A stretch of 21,644 nucleotides of DNA. Source: DAITMV01 sp036834985 (lineage in GTDB: Bacteria; Pseudomonadota; Gammaproteobacteria; Burkholderiales; Burkholderiaceae_B). The position numbers and the translations under genes were made by a program. Below, piece by piece: positions 6,801 through 13,808 of the stretch. How positions within the stretch are numbered: position 1 is the first letter of the stretch; each line of letters opens with the position of its first letter. The notes under the pieces are model-generated. The model saw only the letters and a list, made by a program, of their open reading frames with translations. It had not been told where the DNA came from and did no database searches. Location of the stretch: the NCBI GenBank assembly GCA_036834985.1, contig DAITMV010000030.1:1-21644 (forward strand), in the 5' to 3' direction.

Positions 6801-7835
6801 TTATGTCCTGCCACCTCGGGAGCCGGGCGCCGGACGCGGACGTGGTCCTTTACCCGCAACGCTGCCCGCAGCGCCGCGCGGGCCCGAACTTCGAGGCCGC
6901 CCTGGCGCCTCGCCGGCACGCGGTGGACCAAAGGCCTTGCGGATCCGTGGTGTATGCTCCAACGGCTTTTTAGGCGTGCCCTCCTCCACCTTGAACGCTG
7001 CGTTGGGGCCCTGCTTTAAATGCTTGAGCAAATACGGCAGCACCGGCTTGAGTTGCTCGCGCAAGTTAAAGGGTGGGTTGAGGATAAACATGCCGCTTTC
7101 GGCCAGGTTCATCGCCAGCTCGTCGCTTTTACCAACATTCAGTGTGATATTGAGCCAATTTTTGGCGGGCAGGCGTGACAGCTTGCGAGGCATGTCCTTA
7201 GACTCCATGCGGGGCAACACCGGGTACCACACGGCAATCACGGCGCCGGGCAGGCGCTGCAGGATGTCCTGCACACAGGTCACCACCCGGGCATAGTCGT
7301 TTTTGTCTTCATAAGGCGGATCAATGATCACCAATGCACGGCGCGACGGCGGTGGCATAAACGCCTTGGCACCCGCAAAGCCGTCATCGGCTTTCATCAT
7401 CACGCGGCGTGTGTGGCCCGTGGCGCCCTCGTTCATGGCGAGGACATTGTCTTCGAGCAAACCCACATCGGTGGGATGCAATTCAAAAACGCGAATTAAA
7501 TCTTCATCCCGAGCGACCCGGGCGGCAATCCAGGGGCTGCCGGGGTAAAAGCGCAATACATCATCCTCGTTAAACCCCTGCACCACCTCAATGTAGCGGC
7601 CCAGTGGCTCAGGCAGGTCATCAAGCACCCACAATTTGTCGATACCTGAGGCCGACTCACCACTTTTGGCGGCGTGGCCTTCATCCAGCTTGTACAAGCC
7701 TGCGCCGGCATGCGTATCCACAATCATGACCGGCTTGTCTTTTTGGGTCATGTAATCGAGCAACTGAATCAACACCGTGTGCTTGAGCACATCCGCGTGA
7801 TTGCCAGCATGAAACGCGTGTCGATAGCTAAACAT
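6801..7835 (-). CDS. rlmJ: 23S rRNA (adenine(2030)-N6)-methyltransferase RlmJ with C-terminal extension
   Basis: RlmJ methylates A2030 of 23S rRNA using S-adenosylmethionine. The start at 7835 gives the family N-terminus MFSYRHAFHAGNHADVLKH; a longer reading to 7895 adds 20 residues unlike the family. Visible motifs are the SAM-binding VDTHAGAGLY (39-48), FYPGSPWIAA (96-105) and the catalytic IDPPYE (171-176, with DPPY at 172-175). Residues 1 to about 280 cover the whole usual enzyme (E. coli RlmJ is about 280 residues). Residues 284-344 are an added tail very rich in Arg, Gly, Pro and Ala, probably disordered and RNA-binding. No good Shine-Dalgarno is visible. The gene is divergent from the EamA permease, with 94 bases between start codons. 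Confidence 0.93.
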   Translation of the reverse strand: MFSYRHAFHAGNHADVLKHTVLIQLLDYMTQKDKPVMIVDTHAGAGLYKLDEGHAAKSGESASGIDKLWVLDDLPEPLGRYIEVVQGFNEDDVLRFYPGSPWIAARVARDEDLIRVFELHPTDVGLLEDNVLAMNEGATGHTRRVMMKADDGFAGAKAFMPPPSRRALVIIDPPYEDKNDYARVVTCVQDILQRLPGAVIAVWYPVLPRMESKDMPRKLSRLPAKNWLNITLNVGKSDELAMNLAESGMFILNPPFNLREQLKPVLPYLLKHLKQGPNAAFKVEEGTPKKPLEHTPRIRKAFGPPRAGEAPGRPRSSGPRGAAGSVAGKGPRPRPAPGSRGGRT

Positions 7836-7929
7836 AGTGGACTGGACCCAACTTCGTAAAAAGGGTGTAAGGATACGCCATGTGTGCACTATCATGGCGG
7901 GCTTTGGTCAACATATCGGATATTAACCG

Positions 7930-8844
7930 ATGAACACATGGACTCCGCTTGCCGGCATCGCGTTATTGCTCAATGCTGCCGTCTGGGGCTTGTCGTGGAT
8001 TCCCTTTAAGGCGCTGGCTGCCGATGGCATTCACCCCTTGTGGGCCACCTGCATCATTTTTTCATTGTCGACATTGATTCTGGCCGCCAGCAACCAGGGG
8101 ATATGGCGTCATTTTAAGACCTATCCGGGCCTCTTGTGGCTTTTGTTGGCCGCCGGTGGCACCAATGCCTGCTTTAACACGGCGGTGGCCTTGGGGCCGG
8201 TCATCCGCGTGATTTTGCTGTTTTATGTGATGCCTGTGTGGGCGGCACTATTGGCCCGCCTCATTCTCAAAGAACCGATCACCCGCATCGGGCTGCTTGA
8301 AATCACCCTGGGCATGGCCGGCGCCATGATGGTGGTGTACCGGCCAGACAGCGGTTTGCCCCTGCCGCAGAGCCTGCCCGACTGGCTCGCACTGGCCGGA
8401 GGCTTTCTGTTCGCACTCAATAACATTCAACTCAAACGCTTGCAGCAGGTACCCGCCGCGATCGGCACCCAGGCCATGGTCACCGGTGCGTTTGTGCTGT
8501 GTGGCCTGGTGGCCAGCGTGCTCACCGCGCAAGGCATCATTGATACCCCTCACCTGCTGACAGCCGCGCATCGGGACCAATCGCTGCTCACCCTGGTGTT
8601 ATGGTCGTTTTTGTTTTTGGCGGGCAACCGGTGCCTGCAATACGGTGCCTCCCGGTTACCGGCCGCACTGACGGCGGTGCTGATGCTCAGCGAAGTCATG
8701 TTTGGTGCCAGCTCAGCCTGGCTGCTGGGTGAGTCGACACCGCGCTGGCAAGACGCCGCAGGCGGTGCGCTCATTTTAACGGCCGCCACCGTGCGCATCG
8801 TACTGGAATCTTTGCGAGGCCAGCCTCGGGCAAAGCCCCTATAA
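7930..8844 (+). CDS. EamA/DMT-superfamily permease (RhaT/YdcZ-like drug/metabolite transporter)
   Basis: The 304-residue product is an inner-membrane protein with about ten hydrophobic helices arranged as two EamA repeats (roughly 8-140 and 150-292). Typical pieces are AAVWGLSWIPFKALA near the N-terminus, the end of repeat one AGAMMVVYRP (about 134-143), and in repeat two LPAALTAVLMLSEVMFGASSAWLLGE followed by GGALILTAATVRI, the usual ending of the family. Members export amino acids, nucleobases or other small metabolites; the substrate cannot be told here. No Shine-Dalgarno precedes the ATG, which instead overlaps a short inverted repeat ATCGG / CCGAT (7915-7919, 7927-7931). A kinase gene of the ABC1 family follows 43 bases downstream on the same strand. 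Confidence 0.88.
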   Translation: MNTWTPLAGIALLLNAAVWGLSWIPFKALAADGIHPLWATCIIFSLSTLILAASNQGIWRHFKTYPGLLWLLLAAGGTNACFNTAVALGPVIRVILLFYVMPVWAALLARLILKEPITRIGLLEITLGMAGAMMVVYRPDSGLPLPQSLPDWLALAGGFLFALNNIQLKRLQQVPAAIGTQAMVTGAFVLCGLVASVLTAQGIIDTPHLLTAAHRDQSLLTLVLWSFLFLAGNRCLQYGASRLPAALTAVLMLSEVMFGASSAWLLGESTPRWQDAAGGALILTAATVRIVLESLRGQPRAKPL

Positions 8845-8845
8845 T
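8840..8845 (+). promoter_or_regulatory. Perfect -10 hexamer before the ABC1 kinase gene (possible promoter)
   Basis: TATAAT at 8840-8845 overlaps the stop codon of the permease gene and lies 42 bases before the kinase start. TTGCGA at 8812-8817 is the nearest -35-like word but the 22-bp spacing is too long, so the -35 side is weak. It suggests the kinase gene may have its own promoter besides read-through from the permease gene. Confidence 0.3.
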
Positions 8846-8887
8846 TGGCGGCATAACACGCCTAGGCAGACATCCACAGGGTTATTC

Positions 8888-10273
8888 ATGTCAAACCAAG
8901 ATTATCCAAAAGACAAAAAGTTATCCCACTTAAAGACCAAGCCGCTTGAACGCAACCTTGCGTTGACCAAGATGGGTTTGGGAGCGGGCGCACGTATCGC
9001 CGCGCATACGGTGGGCAACTTTTTTCGGAACGAGGATGACAAGGACACCGCCAACCGCAGGTTTTACGCCGAACAAGCCCGCATGCTGGCGGACGAACTG
9101 GGGCAACTCAAAGGCAGCGTGATGAAAGCCGGGCAAATGCTGTCCGTGTATGGGCAGTATTTTCTGCCCGATGAAGCGGTAACGGTGCTCTCCTCCCTGC
9201 AAGACTCCACCCAGCCTGTGGAATGGTCGGTGATTGAACCGCAACTGGTCAAAGCCCTGGGCCATCGCACCCTGGCCCAATTAGAGATTGATCAAGAGCC
9301 CATCGCAGCCGCCTCGCTTGGACAAGCGCATCGCGCGGTGATTCGAAGCACCGGTGAAGTAGTCGTTATCAAAATTCAGTACCCCGGCGTGGCTGACTCC
9401 ATCGACAGTGATCTGAAAACCCTCTCACGCCTACTGATGGCGACACGTTTAATTCCCAAGCAACTGGATGTCGACCCGGTGTTTGATGAAGTGCGCGACA
9501 TGCTCATCCGCGAATGCGACTACTACCAGGAGCGCCGGTACACCGAGCTGTTTGCAGAGCATCTGGTCGACGACGCTCGCTATGTACTGCCCAAGGTGTA
9601 CGGCGACTATTGTGCCGAGCGGGTGCTGACCACGGGTTATCAGCCTGGGTACTCAGTCAAATCTCCGGAAGTCGCCGCCCTGCCCCAGGCTCGGCGTGAC
9701 GCACTGGGCTATGCCTTTGTGGAGCTGTTTTTACAGGAGTTTTTTGACTGGAAAATGGTGCAAACCGATCCCCACTTTGGCAACTACCGCATTCAGATCA
9801 AGGAGAATGGTGCCGATCAAATCGTGCTGCTTGATTTTGGGGCCACTCGCCAATACCGCAGCGAGTTTGTCAGCAGCTACAGCCATGTGGTTCGAGGTGG
9901 GCTGTCTGGCAACCTGGATGAAATCATCAAAGGTACGCTGGAAATCGGCCTGATGGCACCCAATTCGCCGCGCAAGGTGCTGGAAGATTTTGCCGGTTTG
10001 GCCCAATTGATTGTGGAGCCCTTCCGCCATACCTCCGACCTGTCCATTCCAAAGCACTGCCTGGCTGCCGATGGCAATTACAATTTTGGACAATCGGACC
10101 TGCCAACGCGCGTGGCACAGAAGGCCGCGATGAATGCGTTGTCAGTGCATTTTCGGATACCACCCCGCGAGATTGTGTTTTTGCACCGGCGTATTGCCGG
10201 CGTGTTTGCCACGCTCACCGCACTAAAGGCCCAGTTAAATCTGGGGCCTTTACTGGACAAGGTATTAAATTAA
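8888..10273 (+). CDS. ABC1/AarF-family atypical protein kinase-like protein
   Basis: The 461-residue product belongs to the ABC1/COQ8/UbiB group of atypical kinases. Family motifs are in order: KAGQ (80-83, the KxGQ motif that covers the active site), the alanine-rich loop AAASLGQAHRAV (140-151), the lysine VVIKIQYPG (Lys162), the catalytic-loop TDPHFGNY (293-300) and the metal-binding DFG at 316-318. E. coli UbiB is longer (about 546 residues) and has C-terminal membrane helices; this protein ends in a mostly soluble region, so it is more like the shorter paralogues found beside UbiB in many proteobacteria. Those are linked to quinone or lipid metabolism and probably have ATPase rather than protein kinase activity. 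The start at 8888 has only a weak AGG upstream. Confidence 0.9.
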   Translation: MSNQDYPKDKKLSHLKTKPLERNLALTKMGLGAGARIAAHTVGNFFRNEDDKDTANRRFYAEQARMLADELGQLKGSVMKAGQMLSVYGQYFLPDEAVTVLSSLQDSTQPVEWSVIEPQLVKALGHRTLAQLEIDQEPIAAASLGQAHRAVIRSTGEVVVIKIQYPGVADSIDSDLKTLSRLLMATRLIPKQLDVDPVFDEVRDMLIRECDYYQERRYTELFAEHLVDDARYVLPKVYGDYCAERVLTTGYQPGYSVKSPEVAALPQARRDALGYAFVELFLQEFFDWKMVQTDPHFGNYRIQIKENGADQIVLLDFGATRQYRSEFVSSYSHVVRGGLSGNLDEIIKGTLEIGLMAPNSPRKVLEDFAGLAQLIVEPFRHTSDLSIPKHCLAADGNYNFGQSDLPTRVAQKAAMNALSVHFRIPPREIVFLHRRIAGVFATLTALKAQLNLGPLLDKVLN

Positions 10274-10280
10274 ATACTGA

Positions 10281-10340
10281 GGTGCGTGCATCGGTGCGTG
10301 CTTGGGCGCACGTTTAAGCGCCTGCTTAGGCTCGCGTTTA
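10281..10340. repeat. Degenerate 12-bp tandem array (five copies) between convergent genes, reaching the galE stop codon
   Basis: Read on the plus strand in steps of 12 from 10281 the units are GGTGCGTGCATC, GGTGCGTGCTTG, GGCGCACGTTTA, AGCGCCTGCTTA and GGCTCGCGTTTA. The consensus is about GGYGCGYGYTTA. The last TTA is the TAA stop codon of galE on the other strand, and a partial sixth unit GGCTC continues into the galE coding end. The array fills almost all of the gap after the ABC1 kinase gene. A GTGCG / CGCAC stem (10294-10298, 10307-10311) can form inside it, without a T-tract. Confidence 0.7.
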
Positions 10341-11360
10341 GGCTCTATATCCGTTGGGGTTTTGATGCTGCCAGCGCCAGCTGTCGGCACACATGTCCTC
10401 AAGGGTTTTGGACACGCGCCATTTGAGAACGTCTGCGGCTAAACCGGGGTCAGACCAATACGCAGGCACATCACCGGGGCGGCGAGCCACGATGTCGTAG
10501 GGTATTTTTTGTCCGGATGCTTTTTCAAACGCGGCGATGACATCCAATACGCTGTAACCGACGCCCGTGCCCAGGTTAAACGTGCTCAAGCCGGTATGGC
10601 TCATGAGGTGATTGACGGCCGCCACATGGCCCTTGGCCAAGTCGACCACATGAATGTAGTCACGCACACCGGTGCCATCGGCGGTGGGGTAATCGCCCCC
10701 GAACACAGATAGTTTTTCACGACGCCCTACCGCTACTTGTGTCACAAACGGCATCAGGTTATTCGGAATACCATTAGGGTCTTCGCCAATCAAACCGCTT
10801 TCATGCGCCCCCACGGGGTTGAAGTACCGCAGCGTTACAGCAGACAAGGCCGGGTTAGCCTGGGCGTAGTCACGCACAATCCCCTCGACCATCAGCTTGC
10901 TGGCGGCATAGGGGCTTTCCGTGCGCAAAGGCGCAGTTTCGGGAATGGGCGAGGAATCCGGGTTGCCGTACACGGTGGCCGAGGAGCTGAACACAAAGCC
11001 GTTCACACCGGCAGCCTGCATGGCGTTGAGCAAGGTGATGGAGCCTTGCACATTGTTGTCGTAGTACTTGAGCGGCTGAGCCACGGACTCACCCACGGCT
11101 TTGAGGCCCGCAAAATGAATCACACTGTGCACCGAGTGGTGTTTAAACACGGCATCGAGCGCGGCGCGGTCACGGACATCGGCCTGAACAAACTGAACCG
11201 TTTTACCCGTGATGGTTTTGATCCGGTTCAAGGACTCCTGGTTGCTGTTGGAAAAATTATCCAGCGCAATCACTTCAAAGCCAGCCTCAAGCAGCTCAAC
11301 ACACGTGTGCGAGCCAATGTAACCGGTACCGCCGGTCACTAAAATCGTAGGAGTTGTCAT
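10338..11360 (-). CDS. galE: UDP-glucose 4-epimerase
   Basis: The 340-residue protein interconverts UDP-glucose and UDP-galactose, supplying galactose for cell-surface polysaccharides or feeding the Leloir pathway. It is an extended short-chain dehydrogenase: NAD-binding VTGGTGYIGSH (8-18), catalytic FSSSATVYG with Ser127, and SPYAASK with Tyr151 and Lys155. LRYFNPVGAH and GTGVRDYIHVVDLA are also diagnostic for GalE, and the protein has the usual length (E. coli 338). It is the last gene of the cysQ-yeaD-queD-galE cluster. Its start lies 3 bases after the queD-like stop, with no good ribosome-binding site of its own, so translational coupling is likely. Its stop codon is part of the 12-bp tandem array. 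Confidence 0.97.
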   Translation of the reverse strand: MTTPTILVTGGTGYIGSHTCVELLEAGFEVIALDNFSNSNQESLNRIKTITGKTVQFVQADVRDRAALDAVFKHHSVHSVIHFAGLKAVGESVAQPLKYYDNNVQGSITLLNAMQAAGVNGFVFSSSATVYGNPDSSPIPETAPLRTESPYAASKLMVEGIVRDYAQANPALSAVTLRYFNPVGAHESGLIGEDPNGIPNNLMPFVTQVAVGRREKLSVFGGDYPTADGTGVRDYIHVVDLAKGHVAAVNHLMSHTGLSTFNLGTGVGYSVLDVIAAFEKASGQKIPYDIVARRPGDVPAYWSDPGLAADVLKWRVSKTLEDMCADSWRWQHQNPNGYRA

Positions 11361-11363
11361 CAG

Positions 11364-11897
11364 TTATTTAGGAGAATATTCGGCAAACGAAGTGGGGGTT
11401 TCCCATACGCCAATTTTAACCAAACGGGCCAAACCCTCAGAACGGGCATGCACCCTGGCTTGCAGACGGCCAAACCAGTGACGGGCCAGGTTTTCAGCGG
11501 TGGGTTGATGCGCAATCACATACAGCTTGGACGCCAAGCGGTTGTGATTGGTAAAAAAATAACCTTCGGTTTGCACTTCACTGCGAATCACCTCCACCCA
11601 GGCCTCATAGGATTCACCTTCAGGACACAGGATAAACAGCATGGCCTCGTCCTCGACGGTGAGGATCAAGCCATGGTCACAGGGCGCATCAAACGTCCCC
11701 ATCATTTCTTCTTTGAGAAAGGAGAAATCCATGATCATGCCGGAGGTATGAAAGTGCTCATTTTGCTCGGAGACACTGAGCTCGCAGACCGCCTCAATTT
11801 CGTAGCGGTGACCGTGCAAATTGCGGCATTTGGAGCCGTGATTGGGTAAACGATGAGCGGCGTCGATGCCGATTTGTTTGGACATGCGAAGGGTCAT
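11364..11897 (-). CDS. queD: QueD/6-pyruvoyl-tetrahydropterin synthase family protein, long form
   Basis: The family includes 6-carboxytetrahydropterin synthase (QueD), which acts on dihydroneopterin triphosphate on the way to queuosine. The zinc ligands are His15 (DAAHRL) and His28/His30 (NLHGH), with the catalytic Cys24 four residues earlier (SKCRNLHGH). CDHGLIL and VWETPTSFAEY supply the Asp/His and substrate-binding Glu, and QPTAENLARHW matches PTSEN. At 177 residues it is about 55 longer than E. coli QueD; the additional part is mainly between CDHGLIL and QPTAENL (about residues 100-145). Nothing else of the queuosine pathway is nearby, so a related pterin role is possible. The ATG at 11897 has a weak ribosome-binding site; an internal ATG four codons later would also keep every motif. 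Gap to galE is 3 bases. Confidence 0.85.
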   Translation of the reverse strand: MTLRMSKQIGIDAAHRLPNHGSKCRNLHGHRYEIEAVCELSVSEQNEHFHTSGMIMDFSFLKEEMMGTFDAPCDHGLILTVEDEAMLFILCPEGESYEAWVEVIRSEVQTEGYFFTNHNRLASKLYVIAHQPTAENLARHWFGRLQARVHARSEGLARLVKIGVWETPTSFAEYSPK

Positions 11898-11924
11898 GTT
11901 GTACCCGCAGCCTGCAAAGAGTCC

Positions 11925-12719
11925 TTAATTCGTGAACTGTATCACCAAAAGACCACTCCATGCGGCGCCTGGCTCAAGTGTAACCGGGTTGGCAGCCACA
12001 ACAGGCTCCACACACACAAAGCGCCTCCAATCGTCATCCGGCAGATCACTTAAGGATTTAGCAAGTTCGATACCAGGGTTCCAGATCATCCAGTTGTCAA
12101 AACCTTCTGCGCGCAATCGAAGCCGTCGGTCTCCATCACACAGCACAATGTCAGGCGCCTGCAAGTACAAGCGCTCAAACGCCTGGCCCTGCAAAAATGG
12201 TTGGGACAACGTAGCTGATGTGTTGCCATAACGATCCTCAAACGGCACAGCATCCAGCCCCTCGATGCGCAGTGTGCGTGCATCCTTCAAGAGCCAATAA
12301 GGGTGTAGCCCCCCTGTGAACTCAAAGGGTGTAGATCCGGTGTTTTGAACCGAGAATGTCATTGTGAGTGCATCTGCCGCACTCATTTGGGGACTCAGCG
12401 CTAAGGAGCCACGGCGGGCTGACACGCTGACCCGCGCATGCCCCATCCACTGGTTGGAAGGTTCGGGAGGGACGTCGATGCAATAAGATTGACCATGGAC
12501 TTGTTCCACCATGGACCAAATGCGCTCACGCAGTAGACCGTGCTTGGGCCCCGGGCCTCGCGTTGCAAATTGTGGAAACATCATCGGCACGCCACCCCGC
12601 ATGACAGCAGGCGTTGGAGTTAACTGATCGCGCAGCCCATGATGAGGACTCAGATAAAAAAGCTCTTGATGTGCAAGCTGCGCGGACAATAGCTGGGCAC
12701 CCCAGGTGGACCATTGCAT
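11925..12719 (-). CDS. yeaD: D-hexose-6-phosphate mutarotase (YeaD-like aldose 1-epimerase family)
   Basis: The 264-residue protein is a galactose-mutarotase-fold enzyme expected to interconvert the alpha and beta anomers of glucose-6-phosphate and similar sugars. YeaD-family signatures are RGGVPMMFPQF (41-51), KHGLLRERIW (59-68), GGLHPYW with probable catalytic His139, DNWMIWNPG (208-216) and FVCVEP with Glu238 as the likely base. GGAG upstream is well placed before the ATG at 12719. It is the second gene of the cluster, 45 bases after cysQ and 27 bases before the queD-like gene. A role in galactose/glucose metabolism with galE is plausible from position but not shown. Confidence 0.88.
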   Translation of the reverse strand: MQWSTWGAQLLSAQLAHQELFYLSPHHGLRDQLTPTPAVMRGGVPMMFPQFATRGPGPKHGLLRERIWSMVEQVHGQSYCIDVPPEPSNQWMGHARVSVSARRGSLALSPQMSAADALTMTFSVQNTGSTPFEFTGGLHPYWLLKDARTLRIEGLDAVPFEDRYGNTSATLSQPFLQGQAFERLYLQAPDIVLCDGDRRLRLRAEGFDNWMIWNPGIELAKSLSDLPDDDWRRFVCVEPVVAANPVTLEPGAAWSGLLVIQFTN

Positions 12720-12764
12720 GGGTAAAACTCCGTTGTGTGTATGTTTGGATAGAGCGCCGCGACT

Positions 12765-13535
12765 TTACAGACCGCGCGCCACAAAATCAGGATTGTCTAA
12801 CGTGGGCTTGCCGTACGTGAGGGGTAGGCCGTCCAGGGTCAAGACCTGCCCACCTGCCGCCGCCAACACCGCATGGCCTGCGGCGATATCCCATTCCATG
12901 GTGCGTCCTAAACGTGGGTATAAATCAGCCTGCCCGGCAGCGATCATGCACAGTTTAAGCGAGGAGCCAACGGGGATGCAGTGGGCAACCGGGTAGTTGG
13001 CTAAATACGTGGCTAAAAAAAGTTGTAAACGAGCTTCATCTGAATGGGAACGGCTGACCAGCACCGTCAGACCCTCGGCAGGTGCAAGGCGGCAGGTGAT
13101 GGGCCGACGTGTGCCGTTGTCTTGCTGCCAGGCGCCCGTAGCAATATCGCCAGCGTACAGATGCCCCAACGCAGGGGCATACACAACGCCCAGTACCGGG
13201 ACCCCTTGATCGATTAACGCGATATTGATCGTAAATTCACCATTGCGAACGATAAATTCGCGGGTGCCATCCAAGGGATCGACCAGCCAGTAGACGCTGG
13301 CGGGTGGATTGGCCGTGTGAGAGGCAACTGACTCTTCGGAGATGACAGGGATGTGCGGCGTCAACCGGGACAAGGCCTCGATAATGATTGCGTCTGCCTG
13401 GCGGTCGGCCTCTGTGACGGGAGAGCCATCAGCCTTGTAGGCGACCTCTGCTGGCGCGTTGTAAATGGCCATGACGGCGTCGCCAGCCTTGCAGGCGATA
13501 TCGGCGAGGTGTTCTATCAAGTCAAGCGTATTCAT
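12765..13535 (-). CDS. cysQ: 3'(2'),5'-bisphosphate nucleotidase CysQ
   Basis: CysQ removes the 3'-phosphate from adenosine 3',5'-bisphosphate, the by-product of sulfate assimilation by PAPS reductase. The 256-residue protein has the metal-binding motifs of the lithium-sensitive inositol monophosphatase superfamily: ISEES (65-69), WLVDPLDGT (83-91, metal ligands Asp86 and Asp89) and MEWDIAAGHAVLAAAGG near residues 212-229. The N-terminal KADGSPVTEADRQAD segment (34-48) is also typical. AAGGCTCC just before the ATG at 13535 gives a modest ribosome-binding site. It is the first gene of the four-gene minus-strand cluster, placed right after the tRNA-Ser terminator, so it needs its own promoter in 13536-13600. 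Confidence 0.93.
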   Translation of the reverse strand: MNTLDLIEHLADIACKAGDAVMAIYNAPAEVAYKADGSPVTEADRQADAIIIEALSRLTPHIPVISEESVASHTANPPASVYWLVDPLDGTREFIVRNGEFTINIALIDQGVPVLGVVYAPALGHLYAGDIATGAWQQDNGTRRPITCRLAPAEGLTVLVSRSHSDEARLQLFLATYLANYPVAHCIPVGSSLKLCMIAAGQADLYPRLGRTMEWDIAAGHAVLAAAGGQVLTLDGLPLTYGKPTLDNPDFVARGL

Positions 13536-13600
13536 GGAGCCTTACGAGCATCAGCGGCGATAAGGGTATTGTGGGGCATGGCGCACAAGACATGAAGCAC

Positions 13601-13650
13601 CCGCCAAAACAAAAAACCCCACCATGCGGTGGGGTTTTTTGTTTTGGCGG
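13601..13650 (-). terminator. Terminator of tRNA-Ser, forming a perfect 23-bp inverted repeat that includes the tRNA 3' end
   Basis: The arms 13601-13623 and 13628-13650 are perfect reverse complements around an ATGC loop. The core is CCCCACC / GGTGGGG with a T6 run on the minus strand, a strong intrinsic terminator. The stem does not stop there: the outer 10 bases of one arm (13641-13650) cover the CCA end, discriminator base and first acceptor bases of the tRNA-Ser gene. With the A and T runs on both sides the element could also stop polymerase coming from the other strand. Confidence 0.9.
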
Positions 13651-13735
13651 AGACGAGAAGATTCGAACTTCCGATGCACTTTTGGCGCATGCTCCCTTAG
13701 CAGGGGAGTGCCTTCGACCACTCGGCCACGTCTCC
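13645..13735 (-). tRNA. serX: tRNA-Ser (anticodon GCT), CCA encoded
   Basis: The minus strand from 13735 gives the acceptor GGAGACG, a D-loop GTGGCCGAGTGG, the anticodon stem CTCCC / GGGAG around the loop CTGCTAA (anticodon GCT at 13701-13699), and a T-arm GTTCGAATC. A long variable arm, as class II serine tRNAs require, lies between. The acceptor closes with CGTCTCC, discriminator G and an encoded CCA. The 91-nucleotide length including CCA is normal for tRNA-Ser. It reads AGC and AGU codons. lysC ends 73 bases upstream on the same strand. The gene symbol is only a placeholder name for this isoacceptor. Confidence 0.97.
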
Positions 13736-13747
13736 AAAACTTTCAAG

Positions 13748-13783
13748 AGGGCGAATTATAGCCGTAAATAACGGCGTTGTGCC
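13748..13783 (-). promoter_or_regulatory. Probable promoter of tRNA-Ser with GC-rich discriminator
   Basis: On the minus strand a perfect TATAAT (13760-13755) lies 17 bases after GGCACA (13783-13778), which keeps the ACA half of the -35 consensus. The bases between the -10 and the expected start (TCGCCC) are GC-rich, a hallmark of stable-RNA promoters under stringent control. The start site would be near 13748, giving a 5' leader of about 12 bases. A small hairpin GCCGT / ACGGC lies just upstream of the -10. Confidence 0.6.
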
Positions 13784-13808
13784 AGCCCCAACGGGGGAAA
13801 CGGAAAAA

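Noticed and set aside
7836..7895. Upstream extension of rlmJ by 20 residues
   Set aside because: RlmJ proteins start at M(F/L)SYRH; the added residues have no family match and use up the divergent promoter region.
13522..13771. Open frames on both strands over the tRNA-Ser and its terminator
   Set aside because: The DNA is fully explained by the tRNA and the inverted repeat; the frames contain the repeat translated and no protein feature.
13775..13795. TGGCAC considered as a sigma-54 -24 box
   Set aside because: No TTGC/GC -12 element lies at the required distance; a sigma-70-type TATAAT fits instead.
13782..13800. CCCC-GTT-GGGG stem after lysC considered as terminator
   Set aside because: It has a short stem and no T-tract; I cannot support a terminator between lysC and tRNA-Ser.
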